Source: Candidatus Aerophobota bacterium (GTDB lineage: Bacteria > Aerophobota > Aerophobia > Aerophobales > B3-G15). Taken from it: a stretch of DNA of 7,649 nt. This document shows positions 1 through 6,110 of this stretch, piece after piece (position 1 is the first letter of the stretch; each line of letters opens with the position of its first letter). The notes below the pieces were generated by a model. It saw only the letters and a program-made list of their open reading frames with translations, was not told the DNA's origin and ran no database searches. The position numbers were made by a program, and so were the translations under genes. The stretch is from positions 1-7,649 of the forward strand of contig JAGGTG010000075.1 of assembly GCA_021163905.1 (NCBI GenBank), written 5' to 3'.

Positions 1-378
1 TAATAAGATAAGCTCACCTTAAGAGATCCTAAAATTTTTCCCGAAACTGGAGAACTGGAAAAAGAAAGTATCATAGAAATATGAGTGGAAGAAAAAAGCG
101 TATGTCTGTCCTGAATGTGGGAGAAAGGCAAAAACTTTACATCAGGACCATGGAAGAAAATTCCTTCATGAGATAAAAGAAGATGGCCAGAACTTAAAAG
201 ATGGCAAAGGTCCCTTGAAAGATGGAAAGAGGAGATACTAAATCACTTTATCTCAAAAAGCTCCAATGGGAAGGTAGAAGGTCACAATGTAGTAGTAAAA
301 CTACTTAAGAGAATAAGCTTTGGTATGAGAAATTCAGAGCTTTATGCAAAGAAGATAATGTTGGAGCCTTCCCCATGA
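1..378 (+). pseudogene. ISL3-family transposase remnant, internally deleted and frameshifted, left end outside the window
   Basis: Two readable pieces of one transposase lie in different frames. The first (about 77-190) encodes a basic stretch followed by CPECGRKAKTLHQDHGRK. Its Cys-x2-Cys plus two His matches the N-terminal zinc ribbon of ISL3-type transposases. Just upstream, frame 1 reads DPKIFPETGELEKESIIEI before a stop at 82-84, probably more of the N-terminus in another frame. The second piece (about 172-378) encodes LKRWQRSLERWKEEI, then SSNGKVEGHN, then KRISFGMRNSELYAKK, ending at TGA 376-378. This is the typical C-terminal end of the family, and its Glu in the NGKVEGHN motif is probably the last acidic residue of the DDE triad. 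Intact relatives are about 400 residues, so roughly 300 codons carrying most of the core are missing between the pieces. The gene cannot make an active enzyme. The family call is from motif recognition and is confident; the exact deletion junction (about 170-190) is inferred. Confidence 0.82.
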
Positions 379-393
379 AATTTTCACCACAGG

Positions 394-426
394 TTTTGAC
401 TTAGACCCAAATTTTTTTGACATAGG
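394..426 (+). repeat. Probable right terminal region of the ISL3-type element, with a duplicated TTTTGACWTAG motif
   Basis: TTTTGACTTAG (394-404) and TTTTGACATAG (415-425) are two near-identical 11-mers whose starts are exactly 21 bases apart, two helical turns. They lie just after the transposase stop. ISL3-type ends commonly carry such TTGAC-containing motifs, and spaced copies are a usual layout for transposase binding. The outer boundary of the element is probably near 426. The matching left end is outside the window, so neither the inverted repeat nor a target duplication can be checked here. Confidence 0.5.
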
Positions 427-444
427 TAAAAAATCAGGTAAAAT
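417..444 (+). promoter_or_regulatory. Sigma-70-type promoter for the transglutaminase-like gene
   Basis: A perfect -35 box TTGACA (417-422) is followed after 16 bases by TAAAAT (439-444), five of six matches to the -10 consensus. Transcription would start near 451, giving a leader of about 24 bases that holds AAGGGG (464-469) five bases before the ATG at 475. The -35 box sits inside the second transposon-end motif, so the promoter appears to be a hybrid of transposon end and host sequence. Confidence 0.62.
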
Positions 445-474
445 TGCACCAAATTAGAAAAATAAGGGGCAAAA

Positions 475-2970
475 ATGAAGGTAAAACTTATATGTAAAAG
501 TTTAGTGCTAATATTAATATTATTGGCTATTTTTTCCTCTCAGGCTGTAGCATTAAGCCTTGATGAAGTAAAAACTTATATCAACCAGGGAAGATTTGAT
601 GAGGCTATATCTGCATTAAAAGAAATTCTTGTCAGTAACCCAAAGTTAAATGAAGCTCATCTTTTACTTGGCAGAATTTACCAGCAGAAAGCTGATCAGG
701 CTCTTGATATGGCTATAGAGGAGTACCAAAAAGCCCTTAAAGATGAAAGTATTGGACCTGTTGCTCGAAAGGAGCTTGCAAAAATCTGGTTAAATAAGGG
801 TGAGTATGAAAAGGTAGTTTCTCTTCTTTCCGGGCTAAAGCAAAAGGATTTTGAAGTCTTAAAACTCCTCGGTCTTGCTTATTTTGGATCATACCAGCTA
901 ACAGAGGCTATGGAAAATCTGGAAAGAGCACAAAAAATAAACCCTGCAGATACTGATGTTTTATTTTCCTTAGCTCAGGTTTATGAACATAAACAGCTTT
1001 TTGACGAGGCTCTTAATTGCTATCAAAAAATTATATCCCTTTCCAAAACAAAAGGTATGGCAAAAATAGCCCGTGAGAGAATTAAGGAGATCAAACAGAA
1101 AAGAGGAGCCCTAACTGTAGCAGATATTGAGGATCCTGAGATAAAAAAACTAATTCTAACATCTCCCGGAGCAAAAGATTACCCTGAGGCAGGAGCCATA
1201 ATTCTCTTAAATGAGCATGAGTATCTGGTAAAGAAAGATAATACAATGGTTGAAAACATACACAGACTTATCAAGGTTCTCAATGTGAGAGGAAGAGATA
1301 AATATGGAGAGATAAATATCGATTATGACTCGACTTATCAAACAGTTAAAGTTAACTTTGCAAGAACCATTAAACCAGATGGCAGTATAGTAAGAGTAGG
1401 TAAAAAAGATATAAGAGATATAGATAGATGGGCTGGTTTTCCTCTTTACAGTAACGCCAAGGTTAAAGTTATTTCTATGCCTGAAGTTGTAGACGGAAGC
1501 ATAATTGAGTACAGAGCAACAGTTTATACCAGCAAATTACTTAATGAGGATGATTTTGAGTTTCGCTTTGGCATCCGGTACTTTGAACCCTGTCTTCACC
1601 ATATTCTGAGGTTAACAATACCCAAAAATAGGAAGATTAATATCCACTATGTAAGGTTAAAAGGGAAACAGCCAAAAATAACTCCATCAGGAGAGTTCCT
1701 TGTTTATGAGTGGAGAATAGATAATGTTCCCGAGATAATCTCAGAACCAAATATGCCTCCCTGGGCAGATATATCTCCTTTTATAATGGTATCCTCCTTT
1801 AAAAGCTGGGAAGAGTTTTCTACCTGGTGGAGAAACTTAAGCCAGCATCAGCCAGAACCTACTGAGGAGATTAAAAAAGCAGTAGAGAAAATCATTAAAG
1901 GCAAAAATACCCAGGAGGAAAAGGCAAAAGCCATTTACAACTGGGTAGCCACAAATATAAGGTATGTTGGACTGGAGTTTGGTATAGCCGGATTTAAGCC
2001 TCACTCGGCTGAAGAGATTTTTAACAATAAATATGGCGATTGCAAAGATAAGGCTACCTTACTTTTGGCTATGTACAAGGTGGTGGGGATACCTGCTTAC
2101 TACGCTCTTATAGGAACAAGAGACATGGGAAAACTGGAAGAAGATATTCCGATGTCCCAGTTCAATCATGCCATTGTTGTAGCCAAGGTTAATGGAAAGT
2201 TAATATGGCTGGACCCTACAGCTGAAACTGCCTCTTTTGGAGAAATTCCCGGACAGGACCAGGAAAAACTCGCCCTTGTGTTTTTCCCTGATAAGGCAAA
2301 ATTTTTAAGAGTTCCCCTTAAAAGTCCTGAAGAAAACATGATGAAGACAGAAATGTTAATAGATATTCATCCTGATGCAAGTATAGATGTTAACCTTCAA
2401 ATTTCAACTTCCGGAGCAGTTGACATGCAGATGCGATCCTTTAAGTATTTAAAACCGGCTCGTCGCAAACAGATAATTGAGAACTGGATAAATTCAATAG
2501 CTCCCGGAGCAAAACTTAAAAATTACAAATTTAGCGATCTTGAAAACCTCAATATCCCTGTGAAATTAAATATCACATTTTCAGCCCCGGATTATTTAAA
2601 AAAAGCAAAAGATATGTGGCTTTTCACCATACCGGGAATTAGAATAGAGGCAGGAGTAGTAGGAAAGGAGAAAAGAGAGTATCCTATTGTTTTTTCTACA
2701 ACCTCTTTGTCTGTTGACAGGGCAGAAATTCACCTTCCAGCTAAATTCAAAATTAAATACATTCCTGAAGATGTATCTTTAAAGCTACCCTATATTTATT
2801 TCAAATCGACCTACAGAACCGCTAAAGGAACTATTTTTTATGAGGGGATTTTAAAAAGAAATAAGAGCAAGATCACCACATCTGAATATCCTGAGTATAA
2901 ATCCTTTATGGAAAAGATATCAAGAAAGTCACAGGAGCAGATAGTTATTCAGGAAAAAACTAATCTTTAA
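475..2970 (+). CDS. Exported TPR-DUF3857-transglutaminase-like protein
   Basis: This is an 831-residue protein, probably exported. Residues 1-26 form a signal peptide: a Lys-rich start, a Leu/Ile core, and a likely cut after AVA. Residues 29-209 are helical TPR-type repeats (for example NPKLNEAHLLLGRIYQQ and NPADTDVLFSLAQVYEH), a protein-binding scaffold. Residues about 235-430 match DUF3857. Residues about 465-590 are a transglutaminase-like (papain-fold) domain with the full Cys-His-Asp set: C523 in YGDCKDKA, H565 in FNHAIV, D580 in LDPTAE. The remaining 240 residues look beta-rich, in the place where a DUF3858-like domain often follows. The family is common in Bacteroidetes and other envelope-bearing bacteria; its substrate is unknown. 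An intact triad argues for catalysis (protease, amidase or crosslinker), but this is inference. The ATG at 475 is preceded by AAGGGG and gives a proper signal peptide. The stop overlaps that of the convergent sufB-like gene. It stands alone on its strand, so no partner is suggested by context. Confidence 0.92.
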   Translation: MKVKLICKSLVLILILLAIFSSQAVALSLDEVKTYINQGRFDEAISALKEILVSNPKLNEAHLLLGRIYQQKADQALDMAIEEYQKALKDESIGPVARKELAKIWLNKGEYEKVVSLLSGLKQKDFEVLKLLGLAYFGSYQLTEAMENLERAQKINPADTDVLFSLAQVYEHKQLFDEALNCYQKIISLSKTKGMAKIARERIKEIKQKRGALTVADIEDPEIKKLILTSPGAKDYPEAGAIILLNEHEYLVKKDNTMVENIHRLIKVLNVRGRDKYGEINIDYDSTYQTVKVNFARTIKPDGSIVRVGKKDIRDIDRWAGFPLYSNAKVKVISMPEVVDGSIIEYRATVYTSKLLNEDDFEFRFGIRYFEPCLHHILRLTIPKNRKINIHYVRLKGKQPKITPSGEFLVYEWRIDNVPEIISEPNMPPWADISPFIMVSSFKSWEEFSTWWRNLSQHQPEPTEEIKKAVEKIIKGKNTQEEKAKAIYNWVATNIRYVGLEFGIAGFKPHSAEEIFNNKYGDCKDKATLLLAMYKVVGIPAYYALIGTRDMGKLEEDIPMSQFNHAIVVAKVNGKLIWLDPTAETASFGEIPGQDQEKLALVFFPDKAKFLRVPLKSPEENMMKTEMLIDIHPDASIDVNLQISTSGAVDMQMRSFKYLKPARRKQIIENWINSIAPGAKLKNYKFSDLENLNIPVKLNITFSAPDYLKKAKDMWLFTIPGIRIEAGVVGKEKREYPIVFSTTSLSVDRAEIHLPAKFKIKYIPEDVSLKLPYIYFKSTYRTAKGTIFYEGILKRNKSKITTSEYPEYKSFMEKISRKSQEQIVIQEKTNL

Positions 2971-4073
2971 ATTCTACCTCCAAGGGAAGATTTCTCAATT
3001 ATCCCGGCAATTAACTTCTGCAGCTGTGGTGGAAGACCCTTTATCTTTGTATCAAGAAATCCTCTCACAATAAGTGATACTGCTGTATCCTTATCTATTC
3101 CCCTTGTCATGAGGTAATTTATCTCCTCATCTGCAATTTTGCCAACTGCTGCTTCATGTGAAAGCTCGGTTTCAGGAAAAATCCCTTTTAACTCAGGTAT
3201 TGCATGTATCATTCCCTTTTTATTTAATAAAAGCCCGCTACATTCCATATGTCCTTTTGTATCTTTTGCTGCACCAAGGATATGCCCCCGAGAAACAACT
3301 CTGCCTCCACTGGAAACAACCCTGTTTATAATCTCTCCCCTTGCCCCTTTTTCTTCGAGAAAAGTAGCAGCTCCAATATCGAAAAAAGATTCATCCTGAG
3401 CGTAAATAATTGAATAAAATCTTGCTATTCCTCCATCTTTAACATGAGCCTCAGGATAAGAGTTAATTTCTTTCACCCTGGTAAGTGCAATATAATTAGA
3501 TATAAAAACCCCGTTTTTTTCTACAAGAGCACTGCTTCTTGGATAAACAACTACCTCTGGCGCCCAGTCATGTAACATGGTATAGGTGAGAGTGGCATTT
3601 TCTCTTACATAAAATTCAGTTATACCTATATGAGATCCCTGTTTAACATAGGAGGCTGTAGTACATCCTGTTATTATGTGAACTTCTGATTCAGGTTCAG
3701 CAACAATTATGTTATGGACAACCTGGGATAAACGCTTTGTTTTAATGAAAAAACAGGACTGTACAGGAATATTTATTTTAGCTCCCGGCAAAACTCTTAA
3801 GAAAAATCCTCTTGGAGGGGATGATGCTGCAAGACGAGTATAATCGTCTTTATCCTTACTTACAAGTTTAAACATAAGATCCTTTACCCAGGGATATTTC
3901 TCTACCGCGAGCTCGGTTGAGAGAATCTCCAGTTTCTTCTCCTTTTTTTCAGAAAGAAGTGTCCTGTTATCACTCATAAGAAAAGAGGCGGAACGGGAAA
4001 GTTTCCCGGATGTATCATATCCAACTTTTTCCAGTCTTTTTTTCTCCCCTTCGGGAATGGTCTCTGAATTCAT
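2967..4073 (-). CDS. sufB: SufB-like Fe-S cluster assembly scaffold (short SufB/D, SmsB type)
   Basis: This 368-residue protein is of the SufB/SufD family, the scaffold on which iron-sulfur clusters are built together with the ATPase SufC. Bacterial SufB is close to 500 residues; this one keeps the beta-helix core and C-terminal helical domain but has a much shorter N-terminus, like the minimal scaffolds of anaerobes and archaea. It is SufB-like rather than SufD-like. C137 (ITGCTT) sits where E. coli SufB has C254 (EGCSAP). C278 (MECSGLLL) aligns with C405. H306 and E307 (LSHEAAVGKI) align with H433/E434, and the 28-residue Cys-to-His distance is the same as I recall for the E. coli protein. 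The C-terminal helix motif EINYLMTRGIDKDTA is also typical. It follows sufC, whose stop is one base upstream; AAGGAG inside the sufC end (4081-4086) lies seven bases before the ATG, so translation is probably coupled. No sufD is present, so it likely forms a homodimer with SufC. Confidence 0.9.
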   Translation of the reverse strand: MNSETIPEGEKKRLEKVGYDTSGKLSRSASFLMSDNRTLLSEKKEKKLEILSTELAVEKYPWVKDLMFKLVSKDKDDYTRLAASSPPRGFFLRVLPGAKINIPVQSCFFIKTKRLSQVVHNIIVAEPESEVHIITGCTTASYVKQGSHIGITEFYVRENATLTYTMLHDWAPEVVVYPRSSALVEKNGVFISNYIALTRVKEINSYPEAHVKDGGIARFYSIIYAQDESFFDIGAATFLEEKGARGEIINRVVSSGGRVVSRGHILGAAKDTKGHMECSGLLLNKKGMIHAIPELKGIFPETELSHEAAVGKIADEEINYLMTRGIDKDTAVSLIVRGFLDTKIKGLPPQLQKLIAGIIEKSSLGGRI

Positions 4074-4074
4074 A

Positions 4075-4833
4075 TTATTTCTCCTTGGATGAGGTTAAAC
4101 AACTGGCACATTGTTCATACCCGCATTTTTTTATCTTATCAAACACATCCTCAGGTCCACCAGAACAGACAATTTCACCATTCAACATAACATGACCTTT
4201 ATCTGCATGAAGGTAATCAAGGATGTAGCCGGTATGTGTGATTACAATTGCCGATTTTTTTCTTTTTATTATAGGTTTATTTTTCTCAAGAAGTTCCCCG
4301 ATTACCGAGGATATAAGGACAATGTTCTCAAGATCAACCCCTGATTCAGGCTCATCCAGCAAAACAAGTTCTGGCTGCTGCAGATATACCTGCAAAACCT
4401 CCGATCGTTTAACCTCTCCTCCCGAGAAACCTCTATTTATCTCTCTTGGTAAATGTTCAAGCAAGGAGAGTCTTTTAGCTAAATTTTTTATTCTCTGTTC
4501 TTCAATACCCATTACCTTAAGAAGATTCTCAAGTCTTGCCCCTTTTATAGATGGAGGATGCTGGAATGTCAATCCTATTCCAAGGCGTGCTCTTTCAAAA
4601 GAGGGCATATTTTTTATTGATTCTCCCTTGAATTTTATCTCTCCCTTTATTATCCTGTACTGAGGTAGTCCCATAATAGTACCTAAAAGAGAAGTTTTAC
4701 CCGAACCATTTGGACCAAAAATAATGTGAATCTCCCCCTTTTTAATCCTTAGATTTATTCCTCTTAGCACTTGTTTACTCTCAACTTTAACCCAGAGATC
4801 CTCAACTTCCAATAAATATCCATTTTTATCCAA
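4075..4833 (-). CDS. sufC: SufC-type Fe-S cluster assembly ABC ATPase (SmsC type)
   Basis: This is a 252-residue cytosolic ABC ATPase without membrane segments, the usual length for SufC. Walker A is GPNGSGKTS (40-48), the Q-loop is Q91 in TFQHPP, the signature is FSGGE (136-140), Walker B is LVLLDEPESGVD (156-167) with D160/E161, and the H-loop is H200 in VITHTG. The FSGGEVKRSE signature region and LLDEPESGVD are close to the SufC forms FSGGEKKR and LDEXDSGLD, which separates it from transport ATPases. It drives conformational change of the SufB scaffold encoded one base downstream. The start is TTG at 4831-4833, supported by AAGGAG (4840-4845) six bases upstream. The C-terminus carries CGYEQCASC (C237, C242, C245), which E. 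coli-type SufC does not have as far as I recall and which could bind metal. A promoter in the upstream spacer is not convincing by eye. Confidence 0.92.
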   Translation of the reverse strand: MDKNGYLLEVEDLWVKVESKQVLRGINLRIKKGEIHIIFGPNGSGKTSLLGTIMGLPQYRIIKGEIKFKGESIKNMPSFERARLGIGLTFQHPPSIKGARLENLLKVMGIEEQRIKNLAKRLSLLEHLPREINRGFSGGEVKRSEVLQVYLQQPELVLLDEPESGVDLENIVLISSVIGELLEKNKPIIKRKKSAIVITHTGYILDYLHADKGHVMLNGEIVCSGGPEDVFDKIKKCGYEQCASCLTSSKEK

Positions 4834-4868
4834 TTTTTTCTCCTTAGTTTGTTTACAGTCCTTGGCTG

Positions 4869-4900
4869 TTGGTTATTAATTCTTAGTAACTAATAACCAA
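4869..4900. repeat. Perfect 10-base inverted repeat in the purM-sufC spacer
   Basis: TTGGTTATTA (4869-4878) and TAATAACCAA (4891-4900) are exact reverse complements around a 12-base loop, with a smaller nested pair TTAGT/ACTAA (4883-4887 and 4889-4893). No U-tract follows on the minus strand, so it is not a standard terminator. On the plus strand the right half runs as 7-base units TAACTAA, TAACCAA, TACATAG (4887-4907), so it may derive from a heptanucleotide repeat. It lies 36 to 67 bases upstream of the sufC start and could be an operator, an mRNA-stabilising hairpin or a dispersed intergenic repeat. The 151-base spacer (4834-4984) holds no gene. Confidence 0.6.
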
Positions 4901-4949
4901 TACATAGGAACTCGTCACTTTATTTCAGGAAAACTTACCTATTAGCAAT

Positions 4950-4974
4950 AATAAAAACAAAAGCAATGCCCTTT
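4950..4974 (-). terminator. Weak candidate terminator after purM
   Basis: On the minus strand, 11 bases after the purM stop, AAGGGC-ATT-GCTTTT can form a short stem of about six pairs, two of them G-U. It runs directly into a U-rich tract (TTTTGTTTTTATT). The stem is weak, so partial readthrough into sufC is possible. Confidence 0.25.
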
Positions 4975-4984
4975 CAGACTACAA

Positions 4985-6079
4985 TCAGTATCTGATAAAT
5001 CTTCCATCCTTTCCTATTAACTTTTTCCCAGGAATTATAACCTCTCTTTTCCCGTCTTTTCTAATGTAGCCTATCCGATATACCTTGATGTTATATCTTG
5101 ATGTTATATCTTGAATATCATCAATACTTTCCTCGGCAATAACCAGACAAAAACCTATCCCCATATTAAATACAGTAAACATCTCCTCGTCAGAAATATC
5201 ACCTGTTTTCTGGATCAGCTTGAAGATGGGCTGAGGTGAGGGTAAATTATCCAAAATAAAACTTACAGGTGAGCTCACTCTGATAAGATTAAGTAAGCCA
5301 TCACCCGTTATATGAATTAGAGCTTTTATATTTATTCTTTTTTCTAACATTTCAACTACAGGCCGAACGTAAATAAGAGTTGGCTCCAGTAATTCATGAC
5401 CAAGCATTTTCCCGAGTTCAGGTATATAGGTATCAACACTGAATTTTGCCTTTTCAAAAAGAACTTTCCTTGCCAGAGTTAATCCATTACTATGGATTCC
5501 ACTACTGGCAAAACCCACCACTATATCCTTATCCTCAATATTCTGACCCGTGATTATTCGATCAAGATCAATCAATCCTATAGCTGTTCCCACAAGGTCA
5601 AACTCACAGTCCTTCCTCGCCCCTTTAATCATCTCTTTCACCTGTGCAATTTCTCCTCCAGAAATATTTATTCTGGCGATTCTTGCTCCCTCATATAAGC
5701 CCTTACCAATTTGATATAAAAGCTGAGCATCTGGTCTGCTAACTGCTATATAATCTACCATAGACAAAGGCTCAGCTCCAACACACAGCACATCATTTAC
5801 ATTCATAGCCACACAATCAATACCCACGGTATCGTATTTTCCCATTAACTGTGCTACAAGAATCTTGGTCCCCACTCCATCAGTTGAGATAGCAACTCCC
5901 CTACCACCTCCAATATCAATAACATTTGCAAAGTATCCCTCTGGAATCTTAACCGAACCTTTTTCTTTTCTAAAATTAAAGGTTTTTTTTGTCCACTGAA
6001 GAACATTTCTTAAAGCGATTTGCTCTTTATCACTATCTACCCCAGCTCTTGCATAGGTTATCCCTTTTTCTTTCTGCAT
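4985..6079 (-). CDS. purM: Phosphoribosylformylglycinamidine cyclo-ligase (AIR synthase)
   Basis: This 364-residue PurM-family enzyme closes the imidazole ring in purine synthesis: FGAM plus ATP gives AIR, in the cytosol. The N-terminal ITYARAGVD (7-15) is the standard PurM opening. Core motifs follow in order: STDGVGTK (65-72), GIDCVAMNVNDVLCVGAEPL (86-105), SGGEIAQ (140-146), FDLVGTAIG (160-168), ASSGIHSNG (191-199), EPTLIYV (232-238), HITGDG (256-261) and FNMGIG (304-309). The length is normal for the family. Two motifs differ from the usual bacterial forms: GGEIAQ in place of GGETAE, and HITGDG in place of HITGGG; the latter, with DNLPSPQPIFKLI, looks like archaeal-type PurM. The ATG has GGAG (6088-6091) eight bases upstream. 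It starts 31 bases after the glycosyltransferase stop and is probably cotranscribed with it. No other pur gene is nearby. A specialised AIR-synthase-related role is possible but less likely given the motif coverage. Confidence 0.88.
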   Translation of the reverse strand: MQKEKGITYARAGVDSDKEQIALRNVLQWTKKTFNFRKEKGSVKIPEGYFANVIDIGGGRGVAISTDGVGTKILVAQLMGKYDTVGIDCVAMNVNDVLCVGAEPLSMVDYIAVSRPDAQLLYQIGKGLYEGARIARINISGGEIAQVKEMIKGARKDCEFDLVGTAIGLIDLDRIITGQNIEDKDIVVGFASSGIHSNGLTLARKVLFEKAKFSVDTYIPELGKMLGHELLEPTLIYVRPVVEMLEKRINIKALIHITGDGLLNLIRVSSPVSFILDNLPSPQPIFKLIQKTGDISDEEMFTVFNMGIGFCLVIAEESIDDIQDITSRYNIKVYRIGYIRKDGKREVIIPGKKLIGKDGRFIRY

Positions 6080-6110
6080 TATCTAATCTCCATTGAAAAA
6101 TAAAAGAATA

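Noticed and set aside
2954..2992. Possible terminator for the sufC-sufB unit: AATCTT/AAGATT stem followed by six U on the minus strand
   Set aside because: The stem is only six A-U-rich pairs with a 19-base loop, and two bases separate it from the U run; too weak to call.
3139..3399. 86-residue plus-strand open frame opposite the sufB-like gene
   Set aside because: It is the reverse of conserved scaffold codons, with Ser/Pro-rich composition typical of an antisense shadow.
4238..4663. 141-residue plus-strand open frame opposite sufC
   Set aside because: It is antisense to a well-supported ABC ATPase, its product is low in family-like motifs, and no ribosome binding site or promoter is evident.
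4869..4900. Standard intrinsic terminator of purM at the inverted repeat
   Set aside because: The stem is A+T-rich with a 12-base loop and is followed on the minus strand by AACAGCCAAGG, not a U-tract.
4834..4984. CRISPR repeat or riboswitch in the purM-sufC spacer
   Set aside because: Only one palindrome with no regularly spaced copies is present, and the spacer is too short and A+T-rich to show a known riboswitch core.
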